Shown here piece after piece: positions 42,506-56,028 of a DNA stretch of 64,000 bases. Both the position numbers and the translations under genes were made by a program. The number at the start of each line of letters is the position of its first letter. Within the stretch, counting starts at the first letter, position 1. Where the stretch lies: positions 1,064,001 to 1,128,000 of the forward strand of contig JAUCBN010000012.1 in the NCBI GenBank assembly GCA_035048815.1. The letters run 5' to 3'. Source of the DNA: Abelmoschus esculentus (lineage: Eukaryota; Streptophyta; Magnoliopsida; Malvales; Malvaceae). The notes beneath the pieces are model-generated. The model made no database searches, was not told the origin of the DNA, and saw only the letters and a list, made by a program, of their open reading frames with translations.

Positions 42506-45185
42506 ATTGCAGAACCAAAAGAGAAACTAAACTCTCGTACAAACAATACACAATCCTCAAATAAACACGTTTGGTCTAAAATAGTAAATACCCAGAAAGC
42601 CAAAAGAAGATTTTTACACACGTTATCAACGAGAATCAAACTATGACACAACTAGGGGATAATGAGCCAGCTATTCGGATTCGGTTTGAGTGGGTTCGAT
42701 TTGAGTTCAAGTTTGACTCGAAATTTTAATGAGTTGAATTGAGTTAAGTTTGATTCGAAAAGTTCATGAATAGACTTAAAATTAGAAAAATTCAAAAAAA
42801 ATAAATTAACTAAAATAAATTAAACATTTTTTCTTTTTCGATATTAAATTTTATTTCGGTATTAGTTATGAAAAAGATTTTTAACGAAATCTTATCTTTT
42901 ATAACAGAAATTATAATAAAATTATCTATTTGAATCGAACCGAGTCCGAGCTCAACGACCTTCAAACCCGAGCCAAACCCAACAGTATTATTTTCGAACC
43001 GAACTTAAATCTAAAATTTTGAGTTTATCGAACCTCAAGCACGAACCGAACCAATAATATTATTTCCGAGCCAAACCTAGAATCCACCTTGAATCCGATC
43101 TAACCCGATTCAAATTAGATTAACTTTATAAATTCTTCCTCCTCGAGCCAGTCCACGCGCATGTAACTTCAAATCCACCACATTTTCTATTTTAATTAAA
43201 ATTAATAAAAAAATTATTAAATAAACTCAATTCAGATTAGATTAATAAATTTTTTTTTATTTTGAATTAATTTCTAAATAATTATATATTTTTTTATTTA
43301 TAAATAAAAATAAAATTAAACTTAAAAATAAAATAGATAAATTTTATTAATCGAAACTATAAATAACATAATAAATCATATTTATCCAATAATTTTTTAA
43401 TTAATAATATTTTTAAATCAAGGGCTTAATTTACATTTTACTCACAACATTTAATTTTCACATATCGTGTCACTCTGATCTATTTACTTATTTTTTTAAT
43501 TTTCAAATAAAATTTTAAAAATAATATTAAAATGAAGCTAATATAATAAAACATTCATTAATTAAGATTTATTTCCTCCCAAAATATTCATTAATACTTT
43601 CTTTAAATTTCTTTTCTATAATTTTGGGTTTGACAATATTCTAATTTATTTTCTTTAATTTCTTTCACTATAACATTCTTTTTTTCATTGGATCTTCTCC
43701 ACCGCAGTCCCCAAAACAGTATTCTATTTCACAAAATGCCCCAAAAGATTATTTTCTTCCATAATAGTCCCTTCATCTTCTTCGTATATATATTTTTTGT
43801 TCGAATTCGTCTTCATAAATTTCTTCATCATTATTGAACCTACCCCCAAAATGTATTACAAGAGAAGACTCGACCCAAACGGATTTTCCTACAAAAATAT
43901 ACACAACAAAACAGTAAATGGTAAATAAATTAAATATATTTAAAGAATGATTATTAAACAAACATAGATTTTAAACATGTAAAAAGAATAAATCAAAAGT
44001 TAAACTCGATGAAAAAAGAAACAATGGAAAATTTGAAAAGAAATACGTTCGAATATTGTTAAAACCGAAATCGAAGGATGAAAATTTAAAAAAAAGAATC
44101 TGAATTTTTGTTCATACTTTTTTTACAAATTTTTGGGAAAGTGTATAAATCGGAAATTTTGGGGGAAATAAATTAAATAAAAAGTACTAAATTATAAAAA
44201 ATGTAAACGTTAAAAGATAAAACGTGAAAACACTTTAATTCTTAAACTTTTTTATGATATAGTTGTATTAATTAATTTATAATTTAAATACATTTTTTAC
44301 AATTTTAAACATTTTATTTTATATACTTAAGTTTGAGAATAAAAGAGAAAAAAATTAAAAGAAAAAAAACACTGACAAAAAATAAAGACTAATCAATATC
44401 ACATCATAAGTTAATTACTTTTCTGTCAAATTAATTCAATTTGATAAAAAAAAATTGAGAGTAAAAGAGAAAATAGCTAAAAATGTTTTTTTATTCGAGA
44501 AAAAAATAGTAATTTTATCTAAACATGAAAGAAAAGGAAAAAGAAATTACACACGAATTTAAGCATCATGATCAAGTTTTATTAGCACCTATTAGCTTGG
44601 AAACTACAAAACAAAACAAAACAAAACAAAACAAAACAAATAAAATAAAAATATTGTATCATTTTAAATTTCCTTTAAAATAACCATTTACTTAAATTCA
44701 TCTATATTATTATTTAATTTCTTGTCAAATTCTCTTTTTTAAAAAATTAGGAAAACAAACAAATAATTTTTTAAAATATTTATTTATTTTTCATCCGACC
44801 TGATATAACCTGAACTCATATAAAAAAAATCATTCAATCACGATACAAGGACAAACAAAGATCACATTTTAAATGAAACAAATTAAGTTAAAAATAACTT
44901 TTCAAAATATAGTTTTATTATACTTGATCCGAATTAAATTTAGATACTCGTAGTTATAAACAAAAAAATCAGACTTCATGGAAATAAATATTATAGCTTT
45001 TCAATAAAAATAATATACATATTTAAATTTTTATGTATGCACTTGAATATGATGGCCTTTCCAGTAGCCAAATCGCTTGTGAAAACAAATATTCTCAATT
45101 TTCTATATCAAATAAGATTATAGCAAACACCAGAAAGCAACTATTGATCAACTGGAAAGAATAAAACAGTAGATGTATATGGTTT
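42506..45185. other. AT-rich intergenic DNA with decayed repeat
   Basis: The part from 42660 to 43130 is rich in TTCGA/TCGAACC words with loosely inverted ends (ATTCGGATTCGGTTTGAGTGGG against CCCGATTCAAA), like an old non-autonomous element. The rest is A/T-rich, with no gene. A pentanucleotide microsatellite lies at 44607-44640. Confidence 0.5.
44607..44640 (+). repeat. (ACAAA)n microsatellite
   Basis: About seven uninterrupted ACAAA units. Length polymorphism is likely. Confidence 0.9.
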
Positions 45186-46915
45186 TCAAGTGTACCTTGT
45201 GCTGTTCCTCCTGCCCCACCACTTCCTTTTCACCTTGTCGAGTGCACTCTCTTCGCTCCCGAGTTTATTCAAGACGACTTTCGTTTCTCGTAATCTCGCC
45301 GCGTAATCCTTCTTCCATGTTTCGAACATATGCTTTAACCTTCTAAGTTCACGGTCTGGGTTCAGGTTTGCTTCGACCTGACCAGATTTTACTTCCAGCA
45401 AGAACTTGGCATCATCAACGAATACTTGACTCCTCTGATCGAATTCTTCCTCCAACCGGCTTAGAACGCCCAATCCTGCGCCCATTGGCCTCAAACTGTT
45501 GCTCTCGGGGACCCTGGGATTACTTCCTGTGTCCCAGCTAAGCTCCCTGTCATCACTGGCATTAACTGATACATCTGAATTTCTCTGGGAATCGTCGACT
45601 GCTAGGCTCTTCTTTGCAATGGAGAGACTGGATTGTAGAGAACTCATTTGTTTCTGCCATACTTCTTCCATGGACTTCATTTTTAGCTCGTATTCAGACC
45701 AGCGGCTATCGTATTGTTGGAGCTGTTGGTGGAGGATGTCACTTTCTTCTTCTTTCACCCTGAGAGCAGCCTCAGCTCTAAGAACTCGCCGCTGTAGTTC
45801 AGCGAGAAATAATGACTTAACCAACACCTCCCCTGATTCATTTGCCTGTATCAAAATTTTATAATCACTTCGTGTCTCAAATGCAAACAGTATAACATCA
45901 GTAGTGCACAGAAAAATTCAGAAACACAAATGGTGATCAAAGAGGTGACCGATTGATCTGCAAATGTCTGGAAAAACATTTTTACGATTTTGTTTGTGAA
46001 GATTGACCGACCTATATTTTCCGATCTGTGTAACTGACTGTGGGTCTATATTGAACTAAGAAAAGTTTGTAAAAAAACAAAGAGACGGAAGCTAAATCCT
46101 GAAATTCTTGGTATTTAATACCAATAGTAGATTGGTTATTCCAAAATAAAAAAGAACACTTGGCATCATTCGATAAACAAATTAATATGGAAATTCTCTT
46201 TGGTAAATTTAATAAAGAATTACATGAAAGATCAAACCATAAGTATATGGGTTAAACCGTAAGATGGTCGTTGTACCTTAGAGGTCAGTAATCCTACATT
46301 GCTGGAGCATATTCTGACCAACCAACCACGAATAACTGCAGCATAGAGAACATATAATTATGAAATTCTAAATACAATTTTCAGAGATATAATTGTGAAC
46401 CATTAAAAGTTAAAGAAGAAAATGTCCAACTTAAACCAAATTATTGAATTCACTCATGGAGAGCATTCAACTTCCTACATCTTAAATGTTTTCGACCATT
46501 CTTTATTAAATCTTTATCCTTTTTGGTCAATTACAATATATTTCAGTATATTTAACATAAATAACCTGGTGTAGAAATACAGAGCTCAAGCCATTTTCAG
46601 TTCTGGGGCTCAAATTTCAAGAAAACACAGAGCATTCTGTTGCTTTGCATGTATATACTTTGATGAGAAAAAAACTGAATATTTACCTGATTGTATCACA
46701 ACTGACGCATCACTAATTTTCTTGAATGTTTTACTAGCATTCCTGCCTTTAATATACTTTTGTATAGTAATAGCGGCTCTATGTCGTAGCAATAAGACAG
46801 CATATTCTTTCCTGGTTTTCTCTCCTCTAATAACTGTAGAGAAAGATGTAGAGAAAATCAGGTCTTGACAGTTTCTTACTTTGCAAAAATATGACTTCAA
46901 AGCAATGAAAAGGAA

Positions 46916-46939
46916 GAGAGAGAGAGAGAGAGAGAGAGA
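46916..46939 (+). repeat. (AG)n microsatellite in a myosin intron
   Basis: About 12 AG units (CT on the coding strand), directly downstream of the donor of myosin exon 20. Likely length-variable. Confidence 0.9.
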
Positions 46940-49900
46940 AGCAATACATGACTGAAGGGTAGCAATTCCCCTTTGAAGCTCCTTTAAGTGACGGCGAGCT
47001 TTATGTCCTCTGAAGCAGCTTTGAACACGTAAAATGCCATGAAGGGTACGATTTCGTGTATCCTCGAGAGCTCCAATCTGCATTGATTATTATCTATATA
47101 TCAATTTGTTAAGATCCATAAAAGATGCATGTTGTGATGGTATTTGAACTTTTTAACATCAAGAGAGACCATAAATAGTATTATACTATCTATCAAATCT
47201 CCTCGAGAATCTCAATCGCCCAGAGTGTCATCGCTAATCAATATAAGTCAAGGTTATGAAATAGACAGACATTCTTAAGCTTTTTCATTGTCAATAACTA
47301 GTATTGGTAGAAATGTTTTCAAAACTCACATGGCATTCAAATCATTCAAGGCAGAATGAGAGACTGAGATATTATTTGTGGTGCGTATTAAATATATGTT
47401 ACTATAATAGTGAAAATGCCAAAAAGGAGAAACATGTTATAACCTACATCTGCATGAAAATGTTTCAACTAAGATCTCATGTTCATGAATATTTTTATAA
47501 TTCTTACTATAACATTTCAAACAGTTAACAAGCAAGTCAAACAGCGCCAAATTTCAGAAGACATCCAAATTCCAACCAACATCAATCCCCTCTCCCTTAC
47601 CTAGAAAGCAATCCTCTCAAGATTAAAAAAAAGAAGGGTGTGCTATAAAACAATAAAGAGCGTAAATCACACAAGATGAACCAACCATAATCTTTTTGTA
47701 TACCTGCCCAGTACGGAAAAACAATTTTGTGTAGCCAACTTGAAACATCTCAGGCAAAATGTTGAACTGATGAAGAATTGCGATTGAAACACTAAGCGGA
47801 TCTTGCGATGCAACATTCTCCATTAGAAGAAAACCATATCTGAGAAAAGGTGCAAAACAAACCAAATACATACAAACCCCAAAGAAAACGGTAAAGAATC
47901 AGATGCCTAATGATTATGAACACACTGTGAAAACTGTGTAAAAAGGGAAAAGAAAATGAAAATGGTTCTCCTTTCGACGAAGAGAAAATTGTTTCCTACT
48001 CTTCACCTTCTGGCAAACTTCTGGTGAGACATTCGTGTGGGAAAGCCAGACCGTGATATGCGAACAACTTCAAGGACTCCACAACATCTCAGTTGCTGCA
48101 AAACAAGTCCTTGCTCATATAATCCAGGAGATTGAGAGTTGTTGGGCTTTATACAACGAATGAAGTGTGAAGTAGTGCTCTCTAGACGTTGTATTAGTTG
48201 GAACAGTTGGCCCTAAATTATAGAAAGTAAACCCCAAATGAGGAAAAATTAATTAGTCTTAGAAAATGCTTATATTGAAAATGCAATTGGCATTACATCT
48301 ATAGTATAAACACTACAGTTTCTATTCTAAGGAAGATATCTAGCTTTTAACACTCCTCCAACCACATCACACATTTACACAGAAGTCAAATTACTTTTGT
48401 ACACCAAACACGTAAATATTTGAACCAGTATTTCATCTGAGTCTACAGTAATGCACTGAAAATAATATCATAGGAATATTTCATTGGAAGAAGTATGGCA
48501 ACCTCCACATCTGTTAGTCTTACGAACCTGCTAATCATTGGGATTGCCATGCCTCCTCTCTGTTGGATAAAAGATGATTTCATATCATAAGGACCATAGG
48601 GGGGTGATCCAATCAAACTACTGGTTTAACGAGACAGAAATTTCAAAACTAAAGCAAATAGACCACATAATTAAACAATCATCATTACAAAACTCAAAAG
48701 AAAATATGCCAGATAGTTTTTTCTTTCACACAACCAAAAAAGTTGACATGTATGAACTTATGAATAGTTCACTTTTAACACAATTTAACTTTTTAAACGT
48801 GTTTATAGAGTACGAATAATTGATTTCATACATATATATTATAAACACAAAAAACAATCAAAACCATCTGCGACCCTTTATGAAATAGAAAGAGTGAGAA
48901 AATATCAGTTATTAGCATGTACGTATTCTTTCAATTATTCATGCTTATTAGTTATTACGATTAAGCATGTTCGTACTGAAGCAACAGAAAACTTGAAACC
49001 TGGAAAGAACTTCACCTTAAATTTTGTTGCAACACTTAGCTTTTGAGAATCTGCTCCACCAGCTTTATACAAAGGACCAATCAGAGACTTTTCAGATTGG
49101 TTAAGCATATTTGATGCAAATATCTGAGGAAGGTGGCATGAGCAAGAGGACAGTAGTTGAATTGAATCTAGGTGCAGTAAGTCTCTGTTTTTCTCTAAAA
49201 ATCCAGTTGCGTCATATATAACCTGATTATCGGACAAAGAACGGACAAATTGTCCGGGAACAGAATAAATAAATCCTGAAAGTAACTCCCACCACCAACA
49301 CGTGAACAATGAAAAACTTGGAGGTGAAGGTAAGCACCTCTGAAGCTTGAGAGAAGAATACTGAAATTGAATAATGAATTAGAAAGATAAAATACCTCTC
49401 CTGCAAAATGAGAGACGGTAAAAGCTTTTTCTCGCTCTCCCCTGAAACAAGGAATAGATTTCAGATGCTGCTTGAGCTTGTAAGAAAATGTGAAGTCAGT
49501 CCCATTTGGAAAAGTGGACTCCTCATCTAACAGAGACAATAATCCCAAAGGTTTCTGCATAAAACTTAAAAAATAAGATTTGAAGAAGTGCATCTATACA
49601 CTGCAAAGAATAAAAGAGATTGGTAATAGAGCCGAGCATCAAAATTTCAGTTAAATTAGTTTTCATTCTTGCAATTTCTACCTTCAACTTCATCACAAAG
49701 ATGGGGGAAAATAAATGGAAAAAAAGAAGGAATTCAACATGCATGAGTAGCATACTAGGAACATAACATACATTCTTCGATTTAAGGCCACATAAAAGCT
49801 AAACAAGAATTGTTAATTTGGTTGGGGGAGAACAGACTTTGAAAACTACTTTTCCATTTCAAATTAATGAGAACATTTTTTCCCTTTTCACACAACTCAG

Positions 49901-52900
49901 AATGTTAGGAGACAAAGCGAACAGAAGGAGCAGACAAACATCAAAGCGGGATTAAGAATGAACTCCTTACCTTTTCAAAAAGATTAAGACAATCTTGGTT
50001 GTCATCAAAATCAACTTTTGCCCAGTCAATGCCATCTTGGATATATTCCTAAAAGGGGGGAAAAGATTAAGAATTATTGTAAAATCACATGTCATGTCTA
50101 GACAAAATCACATAAATTTTCAAACGACACTAATCGACCAGAGCACAACCAAACAATAATTTTTCCTCTTTTATAAGATGTTTAATTCAATAGTTAAAAC
50201 TTTTCTAAGCAAGGGGGATAACAACACCACGGTTGAAGCCAAGACTTAACAAATGAGGGATAACAACACCTAACAACTACAATTACTCTACCCTCCAAAG
50301 AATTGAAAGGTTATGGCATAAAGAGGTTCTTTACATGAGAAAAATGCAACAATAGATTGTCAAGGTTATACCTTTTTCTTTTCCTTTTTCAGATTTTGAA
50401 AACTGTAATATTTGTCATTAATTCATAATATATCATGGCATTTTGAAGCTGCTGTTGCATTATTTCACCAATGCAAAATGTACCAACTCAAAAGCATTGA
50501 AGAAAATTATTTTCAGCCAGGTTCTATATATGCCATGACAATTCTATTCAACAAATGTATACTATTAATCAAATCATAATATGCAGAAAAATAAGGTACC
50601 TCCTGCTCCAACTTGAACAAATGATGATTAAAATGCTGCTGTAATCTCTCATTTGCATAATTAATGCAGAACTGCTCAAAACTATTCCTCTGTAGAAGCA
50701 AAATTTGTTGAATCAATGGCAAGTGATAATATCAATTTGGATAAATAGATAGATATAAAACCACAGGGACAGAGCCAAAGCATTGTTGAAACATACATCA
50801 AATGATTCAAAGCCATAAATATCTAGAATGCTGATAGATCTGCCAGTTCGCCTCTTGCCAACAGCAAGTGATTTATTAATTTGATCTACCAGCCAATCGA
50901 ACAAACAAGCATAAACTGATTTTGCCAAAGCATCTCGTGAGTCAATCGTCTGAAAAAAGATAGAGTATGTTGATTGTGAATGTCAGCAAGTCAGAGAAAT
51001 GATTACCAATCAAATCACTTCCAACAATAACATGTTAGACGCGAGGACAATCTATCAGTCAGACAGTGGTCCATAACAAAGAAAGGAGGTCAGAATCACA
51101 CGCAATCTTAACTTTTGAAACCAAATATGAAATAGATGCAAGCAGTTAGATATTTTGTGAAGCCGAAGAGTCATTTAGGCCCAATAACTAAAAAAGGAGG
51201 CATAACCCCAAAAATATCAAACTCTCACCAAATAAAAATTATAGAATCAAGCAGTTTAGAAATTTAGTAAATTATATATGAAACACGCTGGAAAATATAA
51301 TAACAAGATCCTTTAACTAATCCTTTATAAAATGGTAAAAAAAAACTAAAATTTTGTGCTTATAAATTTCATACTAATTTACATAAAAATGGCAAGCAAT
51401 ACAGTGAACCCAAAGATGTTATATCGTCAAGTTCAATCATATTTGATTATTCGAAGAATGGCAGTCATTTCCATAATCATCACATAAATTCAGGAATTTC
51501 GCTATATGAAGAGGAGAGGTATTAACATAAGGTGGAATAGGATGAGAATGATATTGGATCAAAGCAACTCAAGTCTTCCAGTCGGATCAAATAAACTGGC
51601 AAGCATTCAAAGTGACACAGGAAAGCCACAAGGGAAAAAGAGATATGTCATGGAAATGCTATTGAAAGTTGAAACAAGCATGGAGAAATTCTCTACCATA
51701 AACAGCACAGGATGGCTGAACTTTTTACAACCCACTTGACACAAAAATAGTGTTTCTAGAGAAGAACTCTTACCTGTGATAGTGTTAGCTTTTGGACAAT
51801 ATTATCATTACCAACTCTCATTTTGCGGGTTGATAAAGCCAAATTAAGGTTAGCAATGTCACAGCCAATCAACTTAGCAACAGTGATAAGACCTGAAAAG
51901 TAATAGTGTAGTCCTTAGAGAGATCAGATGAAGCTCAAGCAAAAGCAAATGAATAAAACAAAGAAGAAGAGAGTTTTGTGTATCAAAATTGGTGACATGA
52001 GATCAAAAAATTGAAGACAGCATGTCAGCCACACTAAAGAGGAAAAAGAGATTAGAGGCAAATGCAATAACCTAATACAATAGGAAAATAAATAATAACC
52101 AAGAACTAGAAAATCCAGTACACTGTACACAGGACATCATGTCTTGACTATGGAATAAAGTACTGCCACAAAAAGTAATAAAATAAAATCTCCCAGTAAA
52201 ACAAGTCAAACAAACACAAAGGACTCTAAATCTAATACAATTTTCTTAGCATCTAACCTATTAGACTATTACTAGTTGGCAATTAGTAAAAAGATGGAAC
52301 TTATTAGGCCACAGGAAATTCTAATTTTACTTGTGGAGAATAACACCACTTAATTATCTTTAATTTGGATTTCTCCTACGTCTCTATTTCATTTTTCCCC
52401 CTTTCCCAGTAAAGTCTATTATTAGGAAGACGAATTTGGAGGGAGAAGAAGTAAGGCTAGGGGGAAAGCTACATGGACGAATTTAAGCATCCATGAAGGT
52501 TCACAAGATATAATAACACAATGGTATAACTTAAAAGCTAAGGGCGGTACATATATTAAAAGTATTTCCATAGTGTTTTTTTTTTTTTTTTTAATTTCTT
52601 ACTTTCATCCGCCACAGCTTCAACGTGGTTTTCATTATCAATGATGGTAAATGAGACATTTCCCAGCCACAGCACTGCAGCAAGCATTGCAAAGACACTC
52701 TCTTGGTCTTCTTTGCTAACATGGACAACACTCAAAGCTTCCTGAAATTAGGCACATAAAGCAGTTAATGATAATTACTTTCTTAGTTTTAAAGTATGAA
52801 TCATGACAAACAAATAAATAAAAGGATGGAAGAACGAAAAATCAAGAGAGATAGGCAAGCACCTGAACAATGTGAAATTGTTCGGAATCATCAACCCCAG

Positions 52901-53491
52901 TAATACAGTAGCAATTACTCTGCTTCAAATAATTATATTCACCCACATCCTTCAAATTTAGCTTCTCTGTAGACAAAAATTGAATGAACAAAGGTAAGGA
53001 ACATAATTGAAATTAAGCAAAATGATATAAGGAGATTATTTCAGAAACCCTAAAGGTAAGACAATTATGATAGTTATTTCATGAATACTTTTCTAATATC
53101 ACATTTAGGAGAGTCAAAACCACGAATATATATTTCCAGGACTTCATAGTGGAAAATTCTAATTTCATACTGAAGATAAAAAAGCATCCTCTAACACAAG
53201 CTCAAAGATGAATGAACCATAGCCAATCTAAAAACAAAACTTGTATCCAAATAGATGTTGCAAACAGGAAGTATATTAGACCAAGGAAAGATAAAGATAG
53301 AAGCAATTTACCTCTGAGAGCACGAGGAGCACCAGCACAGAGCTGATAAAATATATGGTAAGACCTTTCTCCCACTGCACACTGGACAACTCTAGACTGT
53401 TCGCATAATACATTATATTAGCAACTTGTAACTAGAAAAAAAAAATAGAAAAAAATGACATGTAAGAACATGGAGGCCCAATAAAAATTAC

Positions 53492-53505
53492 CTTCTCCAG
53501 TAAAA
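53492..53505 (-). other. 14-nt microexon of the myosin gene
   Basis: Reads TTTTACTGGAGAAG between an AAG acceptor and a GTAATT donor. It encodes the (F)LLEK step of the conserved QTFLLEKSRVV motor strand and restores phase between exons 7 and 9. Without it the motif and frame are lost. Confidence 0.8.
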
Positions 53506-56028
53506 CTTCCCATTTGAAGGAGAAAACAATTCAAACTTGATGTCAGTGACAGATTTCAGAAGGGAAACATATGCTTTAATAAATGAATTTCATCTTAGGG
53601 CCTCAGTAGAAAAAAAAATGAGCTTACAAGTTTGAATCTTTGCCCCAGATATTTTTCCAGTTTCACTAAAGTGGATTTCAATCAACTTTCCCTGAGAAAT
53701 ATAGACTCAAATTATTTGTAATTGAAGGTTATCTCATCAAATTTCACTAGGAGCTAACACTCTATTATGCACATTAGTAAAATCAAAGAAAAAGCTTGAG
53801 AGACGTGAAACAACATGGAACTTACAAATCTGCTTGAATTATCGTTTCTTAATGTCTTTGCATTACCAAATGCCTCTAAGATAGGATTTGTTTTCAATAT
53901 CTCATACTCTATTCCACTCCCACCCCCAAGAGCAGCTAAATATTGCATTGCTATCTTCGCTGTCTCAGTTTTTCCTGCTCCACTCTCACCACTTCACAAA
54001 CAAATAGCAAAAGAAACATTATGTGCAAAGACACATTAAATGTAAAAACTAAAAACTGTATAGATGTGTTCCATTGACTAAAATCAGGTTTATTAAATAT
54101 AAATTATTGAATTGTAGAATATTCTAATGAAATTTAAGGCTTTGCATTCCACATCGTGTATCAACCAAACCGAATAAAGTATCACAACTACCCAAAAGTA
54201 AATACAGGAACATAAATCAGAGAACGAAATATTGCACATCCACAGAAAGAAAAGAAAATGATAAAAAAATAAAAATGAAGTCAATAGAGAGATAAATAGA
54301 ACTTATTTAAGGCATGAAAAATAAAGTGAATCTCCATGAGAACATGCAACAGTAAGGAAGATACTTTACCAATTTAGGAACAACCTTAGGTCCTAAACAT
54401 AGAGTAAGTCAATACCCAGATCTTAAATAGGCAGTGAATTTAGATGTAACCCTTAAACAACTATACTCCCCTTTTACATCTTAGTGTTGCCCATCCTGAA
54501 TCAAAAAAAGTATCAAGTATGAAAACTTGACATGCATGTCCACAGTCACAGCATCCAACAAACCACAAACCTCTTAGTATTTGGTTATCCATATCACAAA
54601 AGGAAGCAGAGCATGACACAGCATCTTTATATCCAAAAGAGAAACAGTTATTTTTGTAGTTAACCTATGATATTTTCATTAAAGCATCTTCAAATTGCGT
54701 TGACAGTTTTCATTCTCAGTATAACAAATAATAAGACATTAATACAGGATGCAGCTAGAATAAAATTGATTGGGTCCATATAAAAACATAGTCAGAGAAG
54801 GAAAAAGGAAATAGAAAGAATACCAACCTTATGATGATAGATTGATTTACTTCATCTGCAAAGAGAAGCAAAAACCATATTAAACCATAAAATCATAATA
54901 AGAACAAATTTAATATAAATAAAATCAGTCTAACAATTTTAAGAAATCGAAAGTACCTCATGTCATTTCCCGGATGGCTGTGTCTGCAATTGCATATACA
55001 TGGGGGATATCAATGGATTTACTCCTGTATGCTTGAATGTAGTCATTTCCATATAAAGGAACTTCTTTCAAAGGGTTGATGGCAACTAAAACTGGTCCTG
55101 CTTTTGTCTAATTTGAATATGGATTATGGACGATAACAGCATTAGAAAATACTAAAGTTGGGGGTATGTTCAAAACTGAAAGAAAACAAATACGAGCTCT
55201 TACATATATCATATCTTGGCTGTATCTGTATTGGAGATTGTACAAGACTGATGGCTCATTTAAATAACTAAGTTGCATGAGATCATCCACACCATCAAGG
55301 ATATCAGGATTTGCAGGTAGCAGACTATCAGAATTCACCTTTAAAACCTATAATTGAGATGCAATTAAGTGAATCAAGTATCTAATTAATGGAAGAAATT
55401 ATACTTCATTCTTTCTAACAATCACTTACTTTCCCTTCAGGAAATGAAATAACAGTCAGTCCCAGAACTTGATATTATTGTCCCCATCTCCCAATTCCCA
55501 TTTGGAAATTGAAACCAAGACTGAACCTTCTGGAACAGAAAGATTAATCGACTCAGTAGCTGAGGAAGAGATTTACGGTAAACATAGCAAAGGGTAGTTC
55601 CTGTCACACCAGAAGTGGTAACATAACATCAAACCAGAAGCCATTGGTTACCTTTTTTGTAGCATATGAAGTTAAATCGCTCCACCTGCGTTCAAGTTTT
55701 GATCTTGATACTGAAGGCAATGGTGCTGCGGCAGAGTCCAATTCCTCATCACCCACAGGAGGCCTGTCCTCAACCAACATACCATTCCCACTATACGGTG
55801 AATCCTCATTCACATGATCAGTATGAAGAACACCATTTTCAACTCTCTCAAAAACTTTGCCCCCTGAACCACCATTTACAAGGGCACTCAAGCTGGTCAC
55901 AGCATTGCTTCCGGAATTTACATCAGCATATCCCATGGGATCGGAAGTCGGAGAACCCATGAACCTATAATCAACAGGGAAAATGTTTAAAAACGGCGGG
56001 AAGGAGGAACCCCGGCTTTCTGAGTCAT

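Larger units (their letters stand above)
45186..56028 (-). pseudogene. Class VIII myosin heavy chain (VIII-A type) with 5' lesions
   Basis: 23 coding exons (minus): 56028-55652, 55529-55430, 55347-55204, 55107-54957, 54855-54828, 53991-53826, 53691-53628, 53505-53492, 53396-53312, 52966-52863, 52741-52603, 51892-51774, 50949-50797, 50689-50600, 50048-49971, 49554-49396, 49222-49016, 48212-48007, 47839-47704, 47077-46948, 46833-46687, 46335-46277, 45845-45186. Exons 5-23 keep frame perfectly. Motor marks: P-loop GESGAGKT, FGNAKTLRNDNSSRF, RSISILDIYGFESF, QQLRCCGVLEVVRISRSGFP. The neck has IQ-type repeats, followed by a coiled coil (about 45800-45600) and the tail end KRKWWGRRNSTRYT. Family role: slow actin motor at plasmodesmata, cell plate and endosomes. 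Lesions: exon 1 one base short at a T5 run; exon 2 is 100 nt between phase-0 introns (102 expected), giving a TGA; exon 4 has TGA for Arg. Restored length would be about 1,170 aa, near Arabidopsis VIII-A. Confidence 0.88.
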
